Part shown: piece by piece, positions 8,192 through 16,795 of the stretch | How positions within the stretch are numbered: position 1 is the stretch's first letter | Layout: each line of letters opens with the position of its first letter | Origin: an uncultured Clostridium sp. | Lineage (GTDB): Bacteria; Bacillota; Clostridia; Clostridiales; Clostridiaceae | Length of the DNA stretch: 46,206 nt | Direction of reading: 5' to 3' | Assembly: GCF_900769625.1 (NCBI RefSeq) | Contig: NZ_CAAGHK010000002.1 | Location: 1-46,206, forward strand | Program-made: the position numbers and the translations under genes | The notes under the pieces: generated by a model | What the model was told of the DNA's origin: nothing | What the model saw: the letters and a program-made list of their open reading frames with translations, nothing else | Database searches by the model: none

Positions 8192-8761
8192 ATGTCTATA
8201 GTATCAGTAATATTAACAGCAATAGGATTAGCTATGGATGCATTTGCAGTATCATTAACTGTAGGTATGGCTGTAAAGGATGAAGAAAAAAATAAGATAG
8301 CAATTAAATGTGGAATATATTTTGGCATATTTCAAGGAGTAATGCCTTTAATTGGATGGGCACTAGGAATAAGATTTACAAGGTATATTCAAAAAGTTGA
8401 TCATTGGATTGCTTTTGTTCTTCTTTGTTTAATTGGGGTGAAAATGATAGCTGACTCACTAAAATCAAAAGAAGAGGAGGAAGTACAGGAATACAGTAAT
8501 AAGACATTTGTTATTTTGGCAGTTGCAACTAGCATTGATGCATTAGCAATAGGGGTTACTTTTGCTTTCTTAAAAATAAATATAATTTCATCAGTGATAA
8601 TAATAGCTGTAATCACATTTGTATTGAGCGTAGCAGCAGTGTATCTTGGAAAAGTAATAGGGTGTTTTATTAAGAATAAGGCAGGAATTCTTGGAGGGAT
8701 AATTCTGATAATAATGGGAATCAAAATTTTATTAGAACATTTAGGGGTTATTAATCTATGA
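8192..8761 (+). CDS. mntP: Manganese efflux pump MntP
   Basis: Exports Mn(II) to prevent its overload. The 189-residue protein has six predicted membrane helices in two three-helix halves. Each half carries the conserved Asp motif of the family: GLAMDAFAVS near the start and TSIDALAIGV after the central charged loop (KSKEEEEVQEYS). GGAGG sits at the correct distance before the ATG. No manganese (yybP-ykoY) riboswitch is visible upstream, unlike in some Firmicutes. It follows the cad operon but is separated from it by a terminator. Confidence 0.9.
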   Translation: MSIVSVILTAIGLAMDAFAVSLTVGMAVKDEEKNKIAIKCGIYFGIFQGVMPLIGWALGIRFTRYIQKVDHWIAFVLLCLIGVKMIADSLKSKEEEEVQEYSNKTFVILAVATSIDALAIGVTFAFLKINIISSVIIIAVITFVLSVAAVYLGKVIGCFIKNKAGILGGIILIIMGIKILLEHLGVINL

Positions 8762-8770
8762 TTATTACAC

Positions 8771-8801
8771 TTGACATAGAAATATATAAGTATGGTATTA
8801 T
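8771..8801 (+). promoter_or_regulatory. Possible promoter upstream of rex
   Basis: TTGACA at 8771-8776 and TATTAT at 8796-8801 are 19 bases apart, two longer than ideal, about 200 bases before rex. No better candidate is obvious in the 240-base gap. Confidence 0.3.
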
Positions 8802-9000
8802 TATTAAACATGGAGTATAATATGTTGGTGTATACTTTATAATTCATGATGAGATTTATTATTATAAATTTCTATTGCGAATTTCTGTTTAATAAGGACA
8901 TAAGTATAAAAAATATTAAGATATATGTTTATTTTAGGATAATTAATTATAAATTATAGGATAGATTGTTAAAATTTAGACTAAATAAGGAGAAAAAAAG

Positions 9001-9636
9001 ATGGAGAAGAGTAAAAATATATCTATGGCAGTTATTAAAAGATTGCCAAAATATTACCGATATCTTGGTGAACTTAAAAGAAATGAAGTAGATAGAATTT
9101 CTTCAAAGGAATTAGGAGAAAAGATTGGATTTACTGCATCTCAAATAAGACAGGATTTAAACTGTTTCGGAGATTTTGGTCAGCAGGGATACGGGTATAA
9201 TGTAACAGAATTGTATAATCAAATAAAATCCATTTTAGGATTAGATAGAGGGTACAAAGCAGCATTAGTAGGAGCAGGTAACATAGGTCAAGCAGTGTCA
9301 AATTATTCAAGATTTGAAGACTTAGGATTTAAAATTACAACAATATTTGATGCTAACCCAAAACTTATAGGAATGAAGATAAGAGACGTTGAAATACGTG
9401 ATATTGATGAAATGAAACCAATATTAGAAAATGAAAAAATAGATATTGGTATAATATGTGTTCCTAGAAAAAATGCTCAAAACGTAGCTGATGATCTTAT
9501 TAAAGGTGGAGTAAGAGCTATTTGGAATTTTGCACCTGTAGATTTAATCGTGCCAAGTCACGTAAATGTTGAGAATGTTCACTTAAGTGAAAGTTTGATG
9601 ACATTAATTTATTTATTGAATGAACAAGATAGTTAA
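9001..9636 (+). CDS. rex: Redox-sensing transcriptional repressor Rex
   Basis: DNA-binding repressor that senses the NADH/NAD+ ratio. The N-terminal winged helix (SKELGEKIGFTASQIRQDL, FGDFGQQGYGY) and the Rossmann domain with the dinucleotide loop GAGNIGQA are both intact. The C-terminal swapped helix ends with SLMTLIYLLN. Length 211 residues is normal. AGGAG lies just before the ATG. It is a single gene closed by a very long hairpin terminator, and the next gene downstream, crt, has a near-consensus Rex operator in its leader. Clostridial Rex proteins are known to repress solventogenic and butyrate genes. Confidence 0.95.
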   Translation: MEKSKNISMAVIKRLPKYYRYLGELKRNEVDRISSKELGEKIGFTASQIRQDLNCFGDFGQQGYGYNVTELYNQIKSILGLDRGYKAALVGAGNIGQAVSNYSRFEDLGFKITTIFDANPKLIGMKIRDVEIRDIDEMKPILENEKIDIGIICVPRKNAQNVADDLIKGGVRAIWNFAPVDLIVPSHVNVENVHLSESLMTLIYLLNEQDS

Positions 9637-9701
9637 AAATAAAACTAAAAAGCACTTTGCAGATAATAGTATATCTGCAAAGTGCTTTTTAGTTTTATTC
9701 T
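9636..9701. terminator. rex: Long bidirectional hairpin terminator after rex
   Basis: A perfect 26-bp stem (9638-9663 with 9674-9699) and a ten-base loop. Both arms are T-rich on their own strand, so it should stop transcription in either direction. It separates rex from the butyrate operon. Confidence 0.92.
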
Positions 9702-9749
9702 CTAATATACTTGATGTCGTGGTATATCTTGGATAATTATTTTATATAA

Positions 9750-9767
9750 ACTCAATTTAAATTGAGT
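9750..9767. promoter_or_regulatory. Perfect 18-bp palindrome
   Basis: ACTCAATTTAAATTGAGT reads the same on both strands. It has no loop room for a stable RNA hairpin and no T-run, so a dimeric regulator site is likelier than a terminator. It lies about 115 bases before the crt promoter -35 box. The regulator is unknown. Confidence 0.45.
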
Positions 9768-9882
9768 ATTAGCTAAAGTGTACGTTAATATTATATAAGT
9801 TTTATACATAAAAATTATTTAAATACTAATTATGAAAAATAAAGAATATATAAAAAAAATACTCATAAATGGTAATATTTTA

Positions 9883-9911
9883 TTGCAAAAAAAATAACAA
9901 AGTATTATAAT
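9883..9911 (+). promoter_or_regulatory. Promoter of the crt-bcd-etfBA-hbd operon
   Basis: TTGCAA at 9883-9888 and TATAAT at 9906-9911 are 17 bases apart. Initiation near 9918 would leave a leader of about 125 bases that contains a GGAGC/GCTCC mini-hairpin (about 9919-9932) and the Rex operator. Confidence 0.75.
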
Positions 9912-9946
9912 CTGATTGAGGAGCAGGGCTCCAATTATTTTACTTG

Positions 9947-9970
9947 TATTTGTTATAATATTAACAAATA
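9947..9970. promoter_or_regulatory. Rex operator in the crt leader
   Basis: The 18 bases at 9950-9967 match the Rex consensus TTGTTAAnnnnTTAACAA at all but one of its fixed positions. The symmetry extends to 9-bp perfect arms (TATTTGTTA and TAACAAATA). It lies 30-50 bases downstream of the predicted start, a position for roadblock repression. It also contains a TATAAT (9954-9959) that could be a second -10. Confidence 0.85.
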
Positions 9971-10041
9971 CAGGAGTAGAGCTATTATTCTAAATAGTAA
10001 GAAAATTAAAAAAATAAGCAAATATGAAGGGGGATCCTAGT

Positions 10042-10827
10042 ATGGAATTAGAAAATGTGATTCTTGAAAAAGAAGGACATTTAGCAATTGTTACAATTAA
10101 TAGACCTAAAGCTTTAAATGCTTTAAATTCTGCAACTTTAAAAGACTTAGATACAGTATTAGAAGATTTAGAAAAAGATAATAATATTTATGCTGTTATC
10201 TTAACTGGAGCAGGTGAAAAATCTTTCGTAGCTGGAGCAGATATCTCTGAAATGAAGGATTTAAATGAAGCTCAAGGAAAAGAGTTTGGAGAACTTGGAA
10301 ATAAAGTATTTTTAAGATTAGAAAATTTAAACAAGCCTGTTATTGCAGCAATACAAGGATTTGCTCTTGGTGGCGGATGTGAAATTTCTATGGCATGTGA
10401 CATAAGAATTGCATCTGACAAGGCATTATTTGGACAACCTGAAGTTGGTTTAGGAATTACACCTGGATTTGGTGGAACTCAAAGACTAGCAAGAATAGCT
10501 GGCTTAGGAAAAGCTAAAGAAATGATATATACAGCTCAAAACATAAAAGCTGATGAAGCTTACAGAATTGGTTTAGTTAATAAAGTAGTACCTTTAGAAG
10601 ATCTTATGACTGAAGCTAAGAAAATCGCTTCAAAGATTATTGCAAATGCACCAATAGCTGTTAGAGAATGTAAAGATGCAATAAATAGAGGTATGCAGGT
10701 ATCAATTGATAAAGCTGTTATGATTGAAGCTGAAGATTTTGGTAAATGCTTTGCTACAGAAGATCAGACTGAAGGAATGACTGCTTTCTTAGAAAGAAGA
10801 AAAGAAAAGAATTTCCAGAATAAATAA
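10042..10827 (+). CDS. crt: 3-hydroxybutyryl-CoA dehydratase (crotonase)
   Basis: Dehydrates 3-hydroxybutyryl-CoA to crotonyl-CoA in the butyrate/butanol pathway. Crotonase fold of 261 residues with the oxyanion-hole segments (AGADISEM and GFALGGGCEIS) and both catalytic glutamates: Glu114 in GGGCE and Glu134 in QPEVGLG. An in-frame ATG at 10024 lies before the AAGGGGG ribosome site at 10027-10033, so the ATG at 10042 is the start. It is the first gene of the operon with bcd, etfB, etfA and hbd. Thiolase, the step before hbd, is not in this window. Confidence 0.96.
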   Translation: MELENVILEKEGHLAIVTINRPKALNALNSATLKDLDTVLEDLEKDNNIYAVILTGAGEKSFVAGADISEMKDLNEAQGKEFGELGNKVFLRLENLNKPVIAAIQGFALGGGCEISMACDIRIASDKALFGQPEVGLGITPGFGGTQRLARIAGLGKAKEMIYTAQNIKADEAYRIGLVNKVVPLEDLMTEAKKIASKIIANAPIAVRECKDAINRGMQVSIDKAVMIEAEDFGKCFATEDQTEGMTAFLERRKEKNFQNK

Positions 10828-10904
10828 TATGTTAAGTTAGGTACAAATCCACTACAAATTTATATATATGTTATCAAGGTTTAATTAACAAGGAGGGTAA
10901 TTTA

Positions 10905-12044
10905 ATGAATTTCCAATTAACTAGAGAACAAGAATTAGTACAACAAATGGTTAGAGAATTCGCAGTAAATGAAGTTAAGCCACTTGCTGCAGAAATCGAT
11001 GAAACTGAACAATTTCCAATGGAAAATGTTAAAAAAATGGGCGAACTAGGAATGATGGGAATCCCATTTTCTAAAGAAGTTGGAGGAGCTGGCGGAGACG
11101 TTATTTCTTACATAATTGCTGTAGAAGAATTATCAAAAGCTTGTGCTACTACAGGAGTTATACTTTCAGCTCATACTTCATTATGTGCATCAGTTATCAA
11201 TGAAAATGGTACACCAGATCAAAAAGCTAAATACTTACCAGACCTTTGCTCAGGTAAGAAAATTGGTGCTTTTGGTTTAACTGAACCAGGTGCTGGTACA
11301 GATGCAGCAGGTCAACAGACTACTGCAAGGTTAGAAGGAGACCATTATGTATTAAATGGTTCAAAAATCTTCATAACTAATGGTGGAGTTGCTGAAACAT
11401 TCATAGTTTTTGCTATGACTGATAAATCAATGGGAACTAAAGGAATATCAGCTTTCATAGTAGAAAAATCATTCCCAGGATTCTCAATTGGTAAAGTAGA
11501 AAACAAATTAGGTATCAGAGCATCTTCAACTACAGAATTAATCTTTGAAGATTGTATTGTACCAAAAGAAAACTTAATTGGTAAAGAAGGTAAGGGATTC
11601 GGAATAGCAATGAAGACTCTTGATGGAGGAAGAATTGGTATTGCTGCTCAAGCTTTAGGTATTGCAGAAGGTGCTTTTGATGAAGCCGTTGCATACATGA
11701 AAGAAAGAAAACAATTTAGAAAACCACTTTCAGCTTTCCAAGGATTACAATGGTATGTTGCTGAAATGGACGTTAAGATAGAAGCTGCTAAAAACTTAGT
11801 ATACAAGGCTGCTTGGAAGAAACAAAATGGTATGCCATACTCAGTTGATGCTGCAAGAGCTAAATTATTTGCTGCAGAAGTTGCAATGGATGTTACAACT
11901 AAGGCTGTACAATTATTTGGTGGTTACGGATATACTAAGGAATATCCAGTAGAAAGAATGATGAGAGATGCTAAGATAACTGAAATTTATGAAGGAACTT
12001 CAGAAGTTCAAAAGATGGTTATCGCTGGAAGCATTTTAAGATAG
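10905..12044 (+). CDS. bcd: Butyryl-CoA dehydrogenase
   Basis: Flavin enzyme that reduces crotonyl-CoA to butyryl-CoA. In clostridia it works in a complex with EtfAB that couples this to ferredoxin reduction by electron bifurcation with NADH. Acyl-CoA dehydrogenase fold of 379 residues, with FAD/substrate segments (FGLTEPGAGTDA, KIFITNGG), the C-terminal QLFGGYGYTKEYPVERMMRD, and YEGTSE, whose first Glu (about residue 363) is the catalytic base. AGGAGGG precedes the ATG. 77 bases after crt and 14 before etfB. Confidence 0.96.
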   Translation: MNFQLTREQELVQQMVREFAVNEVKPLAAEIDETEQFPMENVKKMGELGMMGIPFSKEVGGAGGDVISYIIAVEELSKACATTGVILSAHTSLCASVINENGTPDQKAKYLPDLCSGKKIGAFGLTEPGAGTDAAGQQTTARLEGDHYVLNGSKIFITNGGVAETFIVFAMTDKSMGTKGISAFIVEKSFPGFSIGKVENKLGIRASSTTELIFEDCIVPKENLIGKEGKGFGIAMKTLDGGRIGIAAQALGIAEGAFDEAVAYMKERKQFRKPLSAFQGLQWYVAEMDVKIEAAKNLVYKAAWKKQNGMPYSVDAARAKLFAAEVAMDVTTKAVQLFGGYGYTKEYPVERMMRDAKITEIYEGTSEVQKMVIAGSILR

Positions 12045-12058
12045 GAGGACTTTGTAAA

Positions 12059-12838
12059 ATGAATATAGTAGTTTGTGTTAAACAAGTTCCAGATACAACA
12101 GTTGTAAAGATTGACCCAAAAACTGGTACATTAATTAGAGATGGAGTTCCATCAATCATAAACCCAGAAGATAAGCACGCTTTAGAAGGTGCATTAAAAA
12201 TAAAAGAAGAAACTGGTGCTAAAGTAACAGTTGTAAGCATGGGTCTTCCAATGGCTAAGGCTGCACTTAGAGAGGCATTATGTATGGGAGCTGATGAAGC
12301 TATCCTTTTAACAGATAGAGCACTTGGAGGAGCTGATACATTAGCAACTTCAAAAGCATTAGCAGGTGTTATTGCTAAATTAGATGCTGACATAGTATTC
12401 GCTGGTAGACAAGCTATCGATGGTGATACTGCACAAGTTGGTCCAGAAATTGCTGAACATTTAGGAATTCCTCAAGTAACTTACGTTCAAGATGTTAAAG
12501 TTGAAGGAAACACTTTAATAGTTAACAGAGCATTAGAAGATGGACATCAAGTAGTTGAAGTTAAGACTCCATGTCTTTTAACTGCAATTGAAGAATTAAA
12601 TAGCCCAAGATACATGTATGTTGCAAAAATATTTGAAACTAACGATGATCAAATCAAAGTTATGGGAGCAGCAGATATAGATGTACCTGTTGAACAATTA
12701 GGACTTAAGGGTTCACCTACAAAGGTTAAGAAGTCTATGACTAAAGAAGTTAAAGGCGAAGGTGAATTAGTTAAACAAGAACCTAAAGACGCAGTAACTT
12801 ACGTTTTAGGAAAATTAAAAGAAAAACACTACATCTAG
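12059..12838 (+). CDS. etfB: Electron transfer flavoprotein beta subunit
   Basis: Small subunit of the bifurcating EtfAB that feeds electrons to Bcd. 259 residues with the family start (MNIVVCVKQVPDT), the segment DGDTAQVGPEIAEHLG, which forms the flavin/AMP pocket (bifurcating forms bind FAD here), and RALEDGHQVVEVKTPCLLT. The ATG follows bcd by 14 bases behind AGGAGG, consistent with balanced co-translation. Its position next to bcd, not in an fix operon, favours the butyryl-CoA role. Confidence 0.95.
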   Translation: MNIVVCVKQVPDTTVVKIDPKTGTLIRDGVPSIINPEDKHALEGALKIKEETGAKVTVVSMGLPMAKAALREALCMGADEAILLTDRALGGADTLATSKALAGVIAKLDADIVFAGRQAIDGDTAQVGPEIAEHLGIPQVTYVQDVKVEGNTLIVNRALEDGHQVVEVKTPCLLTAIEELNSPRYMYVAKIFETNDDQIKVMGAADIDVPVEQLGLKGSPTKVKKSMTKEVKGEGELVKQEPKDAVTYVLGKLKEKHYI

Positions 12839-12860
12839 GATAATAGGAGGTTAAGTAATT

Positions 12861-13868
12861 ATGAATATAGCAGATTACAAGGGCGTTTGGGTCTTTGCTG
12901 AACAAAGAGAAGGCGAACTACAAAAAGTATCTTTAGAACTACTTGGAGAAGGTAGAAGACAAGCTGATAAATTAGGTGTTAAATTAACAGCTTTATTATT
13001 AGGAAGCAATGTAGAAGGATTAACTAAAACATTAGCAGAACATGGTGCTGATGAAGTTTTAGTTGCTGATAATGCATTATTAGAACATTATACAACTGAT
13101 GCATATACAAAGGTTATCTGTGACTTAGTTAATGAAAGAAAGCCAGGAATACTATTTGTTGGTGCTACTTTCATCGGAAGAGACTTAGGTCCAAGAATAG
13201 CAGCAAGATTAAACACAGGACTTACAGCTGACTGTACATCAATCGATGTTGAAGTTGAAACTGGTGATTTATTAGCTACAAGACCTGCATTTGGTGGTAA
13301 CTTAATGGCTACAATTGTATGTCCAGCACATAGACCACAAATGGCTACAGTAAGACCAGGAGTTTTTGCTAAAGTTGAAAGCGATGGAGCTAACTGTAAA
13401 GTAGAGAAAGTTAATGTACAATTAACTGATGCTGATGTTAGAACTAAGGTTTTAGAAACAGTTAAAACTGCTAAGGATATCGTAGATATCTCAGAAGCTA
13501 AGGTTATCGTTGCTGGTGGTAGAGGAGTAGGATCTAAAGAAAACTTCGCACTATTAGAAGAATTAGCTAAAGTTTTAGGTGGAACAGTTGCTGGTTCAAG
13601 AGCAGCAGTTGAAAAAGGATGGATTGAAAATGCTTACCAAGTTGGACAAACTGGTAAAACTGTAAAGCCATCAATATATGTAGCATGCGGTATTTCAGGA
13701 GCTATCCAACACGTTGCTGGTATGCAGGATTCTGATATGATCATTGCTATCAATAAAGATGAAACAGCTCCAATCATGAAAGTTGCAGATTATGCTATCG
13801 TTGGAGATATCAAGAAAGTATTACCTGAATTAATAGCTCAAGCTAAGGAAATAGTTGAAGCTGAATAA
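12861..13868 (+). CDS. etfA: Electron transfer flavoprotein alpha subunit
   Basis: Partner of EtfB; binds the second FAD. 335 residues. The N-terminal half resembles EtfB. The C-terminal FAD domain is complete: VAGGRGVGSKENF, AGSRAAVEKGW, QVGQTGKTVKPSIYVACGISGAIQHVAGM and AINKDETAPI. 22 bases separate it from etfB, with AGGAGG before the ATG. No N-terminal ferredoxin insertion is present, so it is the plain form found in butyrate operons. Confidence 0.95.
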   Translation: MNIADYKGVWVFAEQREGELQKVSLELLGEGRRQADKLGVKLTALLLGSNVEGLTKTLAEHGADEVLVADNALLEHYTTDAYTKVICDLVNERKPGILFVGATFIGRDLGPRIAARLNTGLTADCTSIDVEVETGDLLATRPAFGGNLMATIVCPAHRPQMATVRPGVFAKVESDGANCKVEKVNVQLTDADVRTKVLETVKTAKDIVDISEAKVIVAGGRGVGSKENFALLEELAKVLGGTVAGSRAAVEKGWIENAYQVGQTGKTVKPSIYVACGISGAIQHVAGMQDSDMIIAINKDETAPIMKVADYAIVGDIKKVLPELIAQAKEIVEAE

Positions 13869-13967
13869 TCAATATATAGAAAACAGTAGTGGATTTTAGA
13901 ACGGATTTTGATTAATAAATATTTATATAAATAAAGCTTTTGATTAATATATTATTAATTTATTATG

Positions 13968-14012
13968 CCTGAGGCTGGATCAAATTATGGCCCAGCTAAT
14001 ATAAGAGACAGG
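13968..14012 (+). promoter_or_regulatory. Nested hairpin between etfA and hbd
   Basis: The 186-base gap between etfA and hbd is much longer than the other gaps in the operon. It contains an outer CCTG/CAGG pair (13968-13971 with 14009-14012) and an inner GCTGG/CCAGC stem (13974-13978 with 13992-13996), notably GC-rich for this DNA. There is no T-run, so it is not a simple terminator. It may be a processing or stability element. Confidence 0.4.
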
Positions 14013-14054
14013 TAATAATGGAACAGAAATAGATTTTTTAGGAGGAATTTTACC

Positions 14055-14903
14055 ATGAAAAAAGTATTTGTACTTGGTGCAGGAACTATGGGTGCTGGAA
14101 TTGTTCAAGCATTTGCTGCTAAAGGTTGTGAAGTAATAGTAAGAGATATAAAAGATGAATTTGTTGATAGAGGAATTGCTACAATAACTAAATCTTTAAC
14201 TAAATTAGTAGCTAAAGAAAAAATTACTCAAGCAGATAAAGAAGCTATCCTTGCAAGAATTTCAGGAACAACTGATATGAAATTAGCTGCAGACTGTGAT
14301 TTAGTAGTTGAAGCTGCTATCGAAAACATGAAAATCAAGAAAGAAATCTTTGCTGAATTAGATGGAATATGTAAGCCAGAAGCTATCTTAGCTTCAAATA
14401 CATCTTCATTATCAATAACTGAAGTTGCATCTGCAACTAAGAGACCTGATAAAGTAATTGGAATGCATTTCTTCAACCCAGCTCCAGTTATGAAATTAGT
14501 TGAAGTTATCAGAGGAGCTGCTACTTCTCAGGAAACTTTTGATGCTGTTAAAGAAATGTCAGAAGCTATTGGTAAGACTCCAGTAGAAGTTAAAGAAGCA
14601 CCAGGATTTGTTGTAAATAGAATCTTAATTCCAATGATCAACGAAGCTACTTTCATATTACAAGAAGGTGTTGCGAAAGTTGAAGATATCGATGCAGCTA
14701 TGAAACTTGGAGCTAACCACCCAATGGGACCTTTAGCTTTAGGTGACCTTATTGGATTAGATGTATGCTTAGCTATCATGGATGTTTTATATAATGAAAC
14801 AGGAGATACTAAGTACAGAGCTAGCAGCCTTTTAAGAAAGTATGTTAGAGCTGGATGGTTAGGTAGAAAGACAGGAAAAGGATTCTACGACTACTCTAAA
14901 TAA
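14055..14903 (+). CDS. hbd: 3-hydroxybutyryl-CoA dehydrogenase
   Basis: Reduces acetoacetyl-CoA to 3-hydroxybutyryl-CoA, the step before Crt. 282 residues. Rossmann domain with GAGTMGAGI near residues 8-16; catalytic His138 in GMHFFNPAP; SNTSSLSIT; and the C-terminal dimer domain with PGFVVNRIL, NHPMGPLALGDLIGLD and GRKTGKGFYDY. AGGAGG precedes the ATG. It is the last gene of the operon; a strong terminator follows. Confidence 0.96.
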   Translation: MKKVFVLGAGTMGAGIVQAFAAKGCEVIVRDIKDEFVDRGIATITKSLTKLVAKEKITQADKEAILARISGTTDMKLAADCDLVVEAAIENMKIKKEIFAELDGICKPEAILASNTSSLSITEVASATKRPDKVIGMHFFNPAPVMKLVEVIRGAATSQETFDAVKEMSEAIGKTPVEVKEAPGFVVNRILIPMINEATFILQEGVAKVEDIDAAMKLGANHPMGPLALGDLIGLDVCLAIMDVLYNETGDTKYRASSLLRKYVRAGWLGRKTGKGFYDYSK

Positions 14904-14934
14904 TTTTGAATGATATAATATCCCGTTATGTTTA

Positions 14935-14979
14935 AAAACCTCTGAAAGTTTGAACGATAGCTTTCAGAGGTTTTATTTA
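14935..14979 (+). terminator. Intrinsic terminator of the butyryl-CoA operon
   Basis: A perfect 14-bp stem (14935-14948 with 14961-14974) is followed by TTTTATTTAT. Confidence 0.9.
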
Positions 14980-15294
14980 TATTTTATACTTTATAAGTAA
15001 CAATTAAGGATAAAATATTTATAGATTTCATTTATTTTATGTAAATTAATTTTGTAATTTATAGAGAAAAAAATATAATTGTAAGTTAGTTAGAGTTATC
15101 CATGTTCAGTTTTTATCTATTGAATCTAAGTATATTTATAAGAATATATATCTATGCAATACCAATAATGATATAATATAATTATTATTAAATAACTATT
15201 ATTATTGATACTATTTATAGGATAATTGATTATACTAAGATAATAAAGACTTTTAATATAAAGATACTAGTTTTACGTAAAGGCGGTAAAGAGC
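14980..15294. other. Intergenic stretch, nothing firm
   Basis: Very AT-rich sequence between the hbd terminator and the glycosylase gene. There is a TATAAT at 15172-15177 but no acceptable -35 box. No coding frame or strong hairpin seen. Confidence 0.5.
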
Positions 15295-16224
15295 ATGGAC
15301 TATAAGAATATAAAAAAATGTGATGATTACATATTAATAGAAGGAGTAAAGAATTTTAAGTTGAAACAAACATTTGAATGTGGGCAATGTTTTAGATTTG
15401 ATAAAATAAGTGATACTAATTATGTAACAGTAGCTTTTGAGAGAGTTATTGAACTTGAAGAAGATGGAGATAACATAAAAATATATAATTCAACTGAAGA
15501 AGATGTAAGAAATATATGGATTAATTATTTTGATTTGGAGAGAGATTATTCTAGTATAAAAGAAGAACTGGCCGAAGATGAATTATTAAAAAAATGTGTT
15601 GAATTTGGCCATGGAATAAGAATACTAAATCAGGATCCATTTGAAATATTAATAAGCTTTATTATTTCAGCAAGAAACAGTATTCCATCAATTATGAAAA
15701 CTATTAATAAGATATCTGCTCAATGGGGTAGGGAGATAGAGTATAAAGGAAAGGTTTATTGTGCATTTCCAACAATTGAACAGATAAAAGATGCTACATT
15801 AGAGGAAATTCAGGACACTGGCGCATCATTCAGAAGTAAATACATTATAGATACAATATCAAATGTTTATAGCAGTTATCTGGCTAAAAAGGAAGGTAAT
15901 ACAGAAAAGGCAGAAGAGCTGAGAAAATATGATTTAGAATACATAAAGAGCCTTAGCGATGATGAATGTCATACAGCTCTACAGGAATTCAAGGGCGTTG
16001 GTGCAAAGGTAGCAGATTGTATAATGCTATTTTCTATGGAGAAATATTCAGCATTTCCAGTTGATGTCTGGGTTAAGCGTGCAATGATTTATTTTTATGG
16101 AGCAGAAGATGCTTCATTAAATAAGATAAGAATATTTGCAAGAAATAAATTCAAAGAACTTTCAGGGTTTGCACAACAGTATTTATTCTATTATGCAAGA
16201 GAAAACAAGATTAAAGTTGATTAG
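15295..16224 (+). CDS. ogg: 8-oxoguanine DNA glycosylase, OGG1 type
   Basis: Removes 8-oxoguanine from DNA and nicks the strand. 309 residues, with the OGG1-like N-terminal domain (FECGQCFRF) followed by the helix-hairpin-helix glycosylase domain. The helix-hairpin-helix segment EFKGVGAKVADC carries the nucleophilic Lys238. Asp257 in FPVDVWVKR lies 19 residues on, the same spacing as Lys249/Asp268 of human OGG1. No iron-sulfur cysteine cluster at the C-terminus, unlike EndoIII/MutY. GGCGGT precedes the ATG. Single gene. An AlkA-like specificity is less likely because the catalytic lysine is present. Confidence 0.9.
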   Translation: MDYKNIKKCDDYILIEGVKNFKLKQTFECGQCFRFDKISDTNYVTVAFERVIELEEDGDNIKIYNSTEEDVRNIWINYFDLERDYSSIKEELAEDELLKKCVEFGHGIRILNQDPFEILISFIISARNSIPSIMKTINKISAQWGREIEYKGKVYCAFPTIEQIKDATLEEIQDTGASFRSKYIIDTISNVYSSYLAKKEGNTEKAEELRKYDLEYIKSLSDDECHTALQEFKGVGAKVADCIMLFSMEKYSAFPVDVWVKRAMIYFYGAEDASLNKIRIFARNKFKELSGFAQQYLFYYARENKIKVD

Positions 16225-16235
16225 TTAATTAAGTA

Positions 16236-16278
16236 ATAATAAAGACAGAGTATTTATAGGATACTCTGTCTTTATTAT
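16236..16278. terminator. Bidirectional terminator between convergent genes
   Basis: A perfect 18-bp stem (16236-16253 with 16261-16278), A-rich on one side and T-rich on the other. It serves the glycosylase gene on the plus strand and possibly the HNH gene on the minus strand. Confidence 0.85.
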
Positions 16279-16328
16279 ATATATATTTAAAACTTGATTC
16301 TTGAATCAAAATACTTATTACTTTTTGT

Positions 16329-16625
16329 TTAACTGCTTTTTCTTACTCGGCGTGATTTCTTTATTGGAACAAAAGAATCACCAGGTACATTTTTTATGAA
16401 TTTTAAGTATTTTATGATTTTAATATCTCTTTTTATAAGTTCTAGTGAGTTGAATCGAGATGCCAGTTCTCGATTTGTAAATAATGAGTGAATAGCAGTA
16501 TGACAAGTTGGACATAAGTGTATTGTATCTAATTTCTTACCACCTTTTTCTAAAGGTATTAAATGATGTTTAGTAATTACCGAAACATTTCTATTACACA
16601 ATTCACAAGTATGGGATTGAGCCAT
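16329..16625 (-). CDS. Small HNH-type zinc-finger protein
   Basis: 98 residues with CELC near the start, KHHLIPLEKGG (the paired His of an HNH motif) and CPTCHTAIH, so two CxxC pairs that would bind zinc around an HNH core, then a basic C-terminal tail. HNH proteins of this size can be nicking endonucleases, but many stand-alone copies have no known role. GAGGAGG lies upstream of the ATG on the minus strand. No phage, intron or restriction gene is next to it, so a mobile or defence role has no support from context. Function unknown. Confidence 0.82.
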   Translation of the reverse strand: MAQSHTCELCNRNVSVITKHHLIPLEKGGKKLDTIHLCPTCHTAIHSLFTNRELASRFNSLELIKRDIKIIKYLKFIKNVPGDSFVPIKKSRRVRKSS

Positions 16626-16742
16626 AAAATCCTCCTCGTATATATAAAATATATTTTCTTAATTTAATTATATCATAATGTAATTTAAAATCAAAAGAGT
16701 TTAAGTTTTATAAAATAAATTATTAAATTATAGAATTTTTTA

Positions 16743-16751
16743 TGTTATAAT
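16743..16751 (+). promoter_or_regulatory. Extended -10 promoter of the hydrogenase gene
   Basis: TGTTATAAT is a perfect extended -10 (TGn plus TATAAT at 16746-16751). The -35 region is weak. It is about 45 bases upstream of the hydrogenase start. Confidence 0.5.
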
Positions 16752-16795
16752 TATACAATAATGTGAAAATAAAACACAATTATTGAGGTGATTAA

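Noticed and set aside
8966..8983. TTGTTAA half-site upstream of rex as an autoregulatory Rex operator
   Set aside because: Only the left half matches; the right half agrees at about four of seven positions, so it is far weaker than the crt site.
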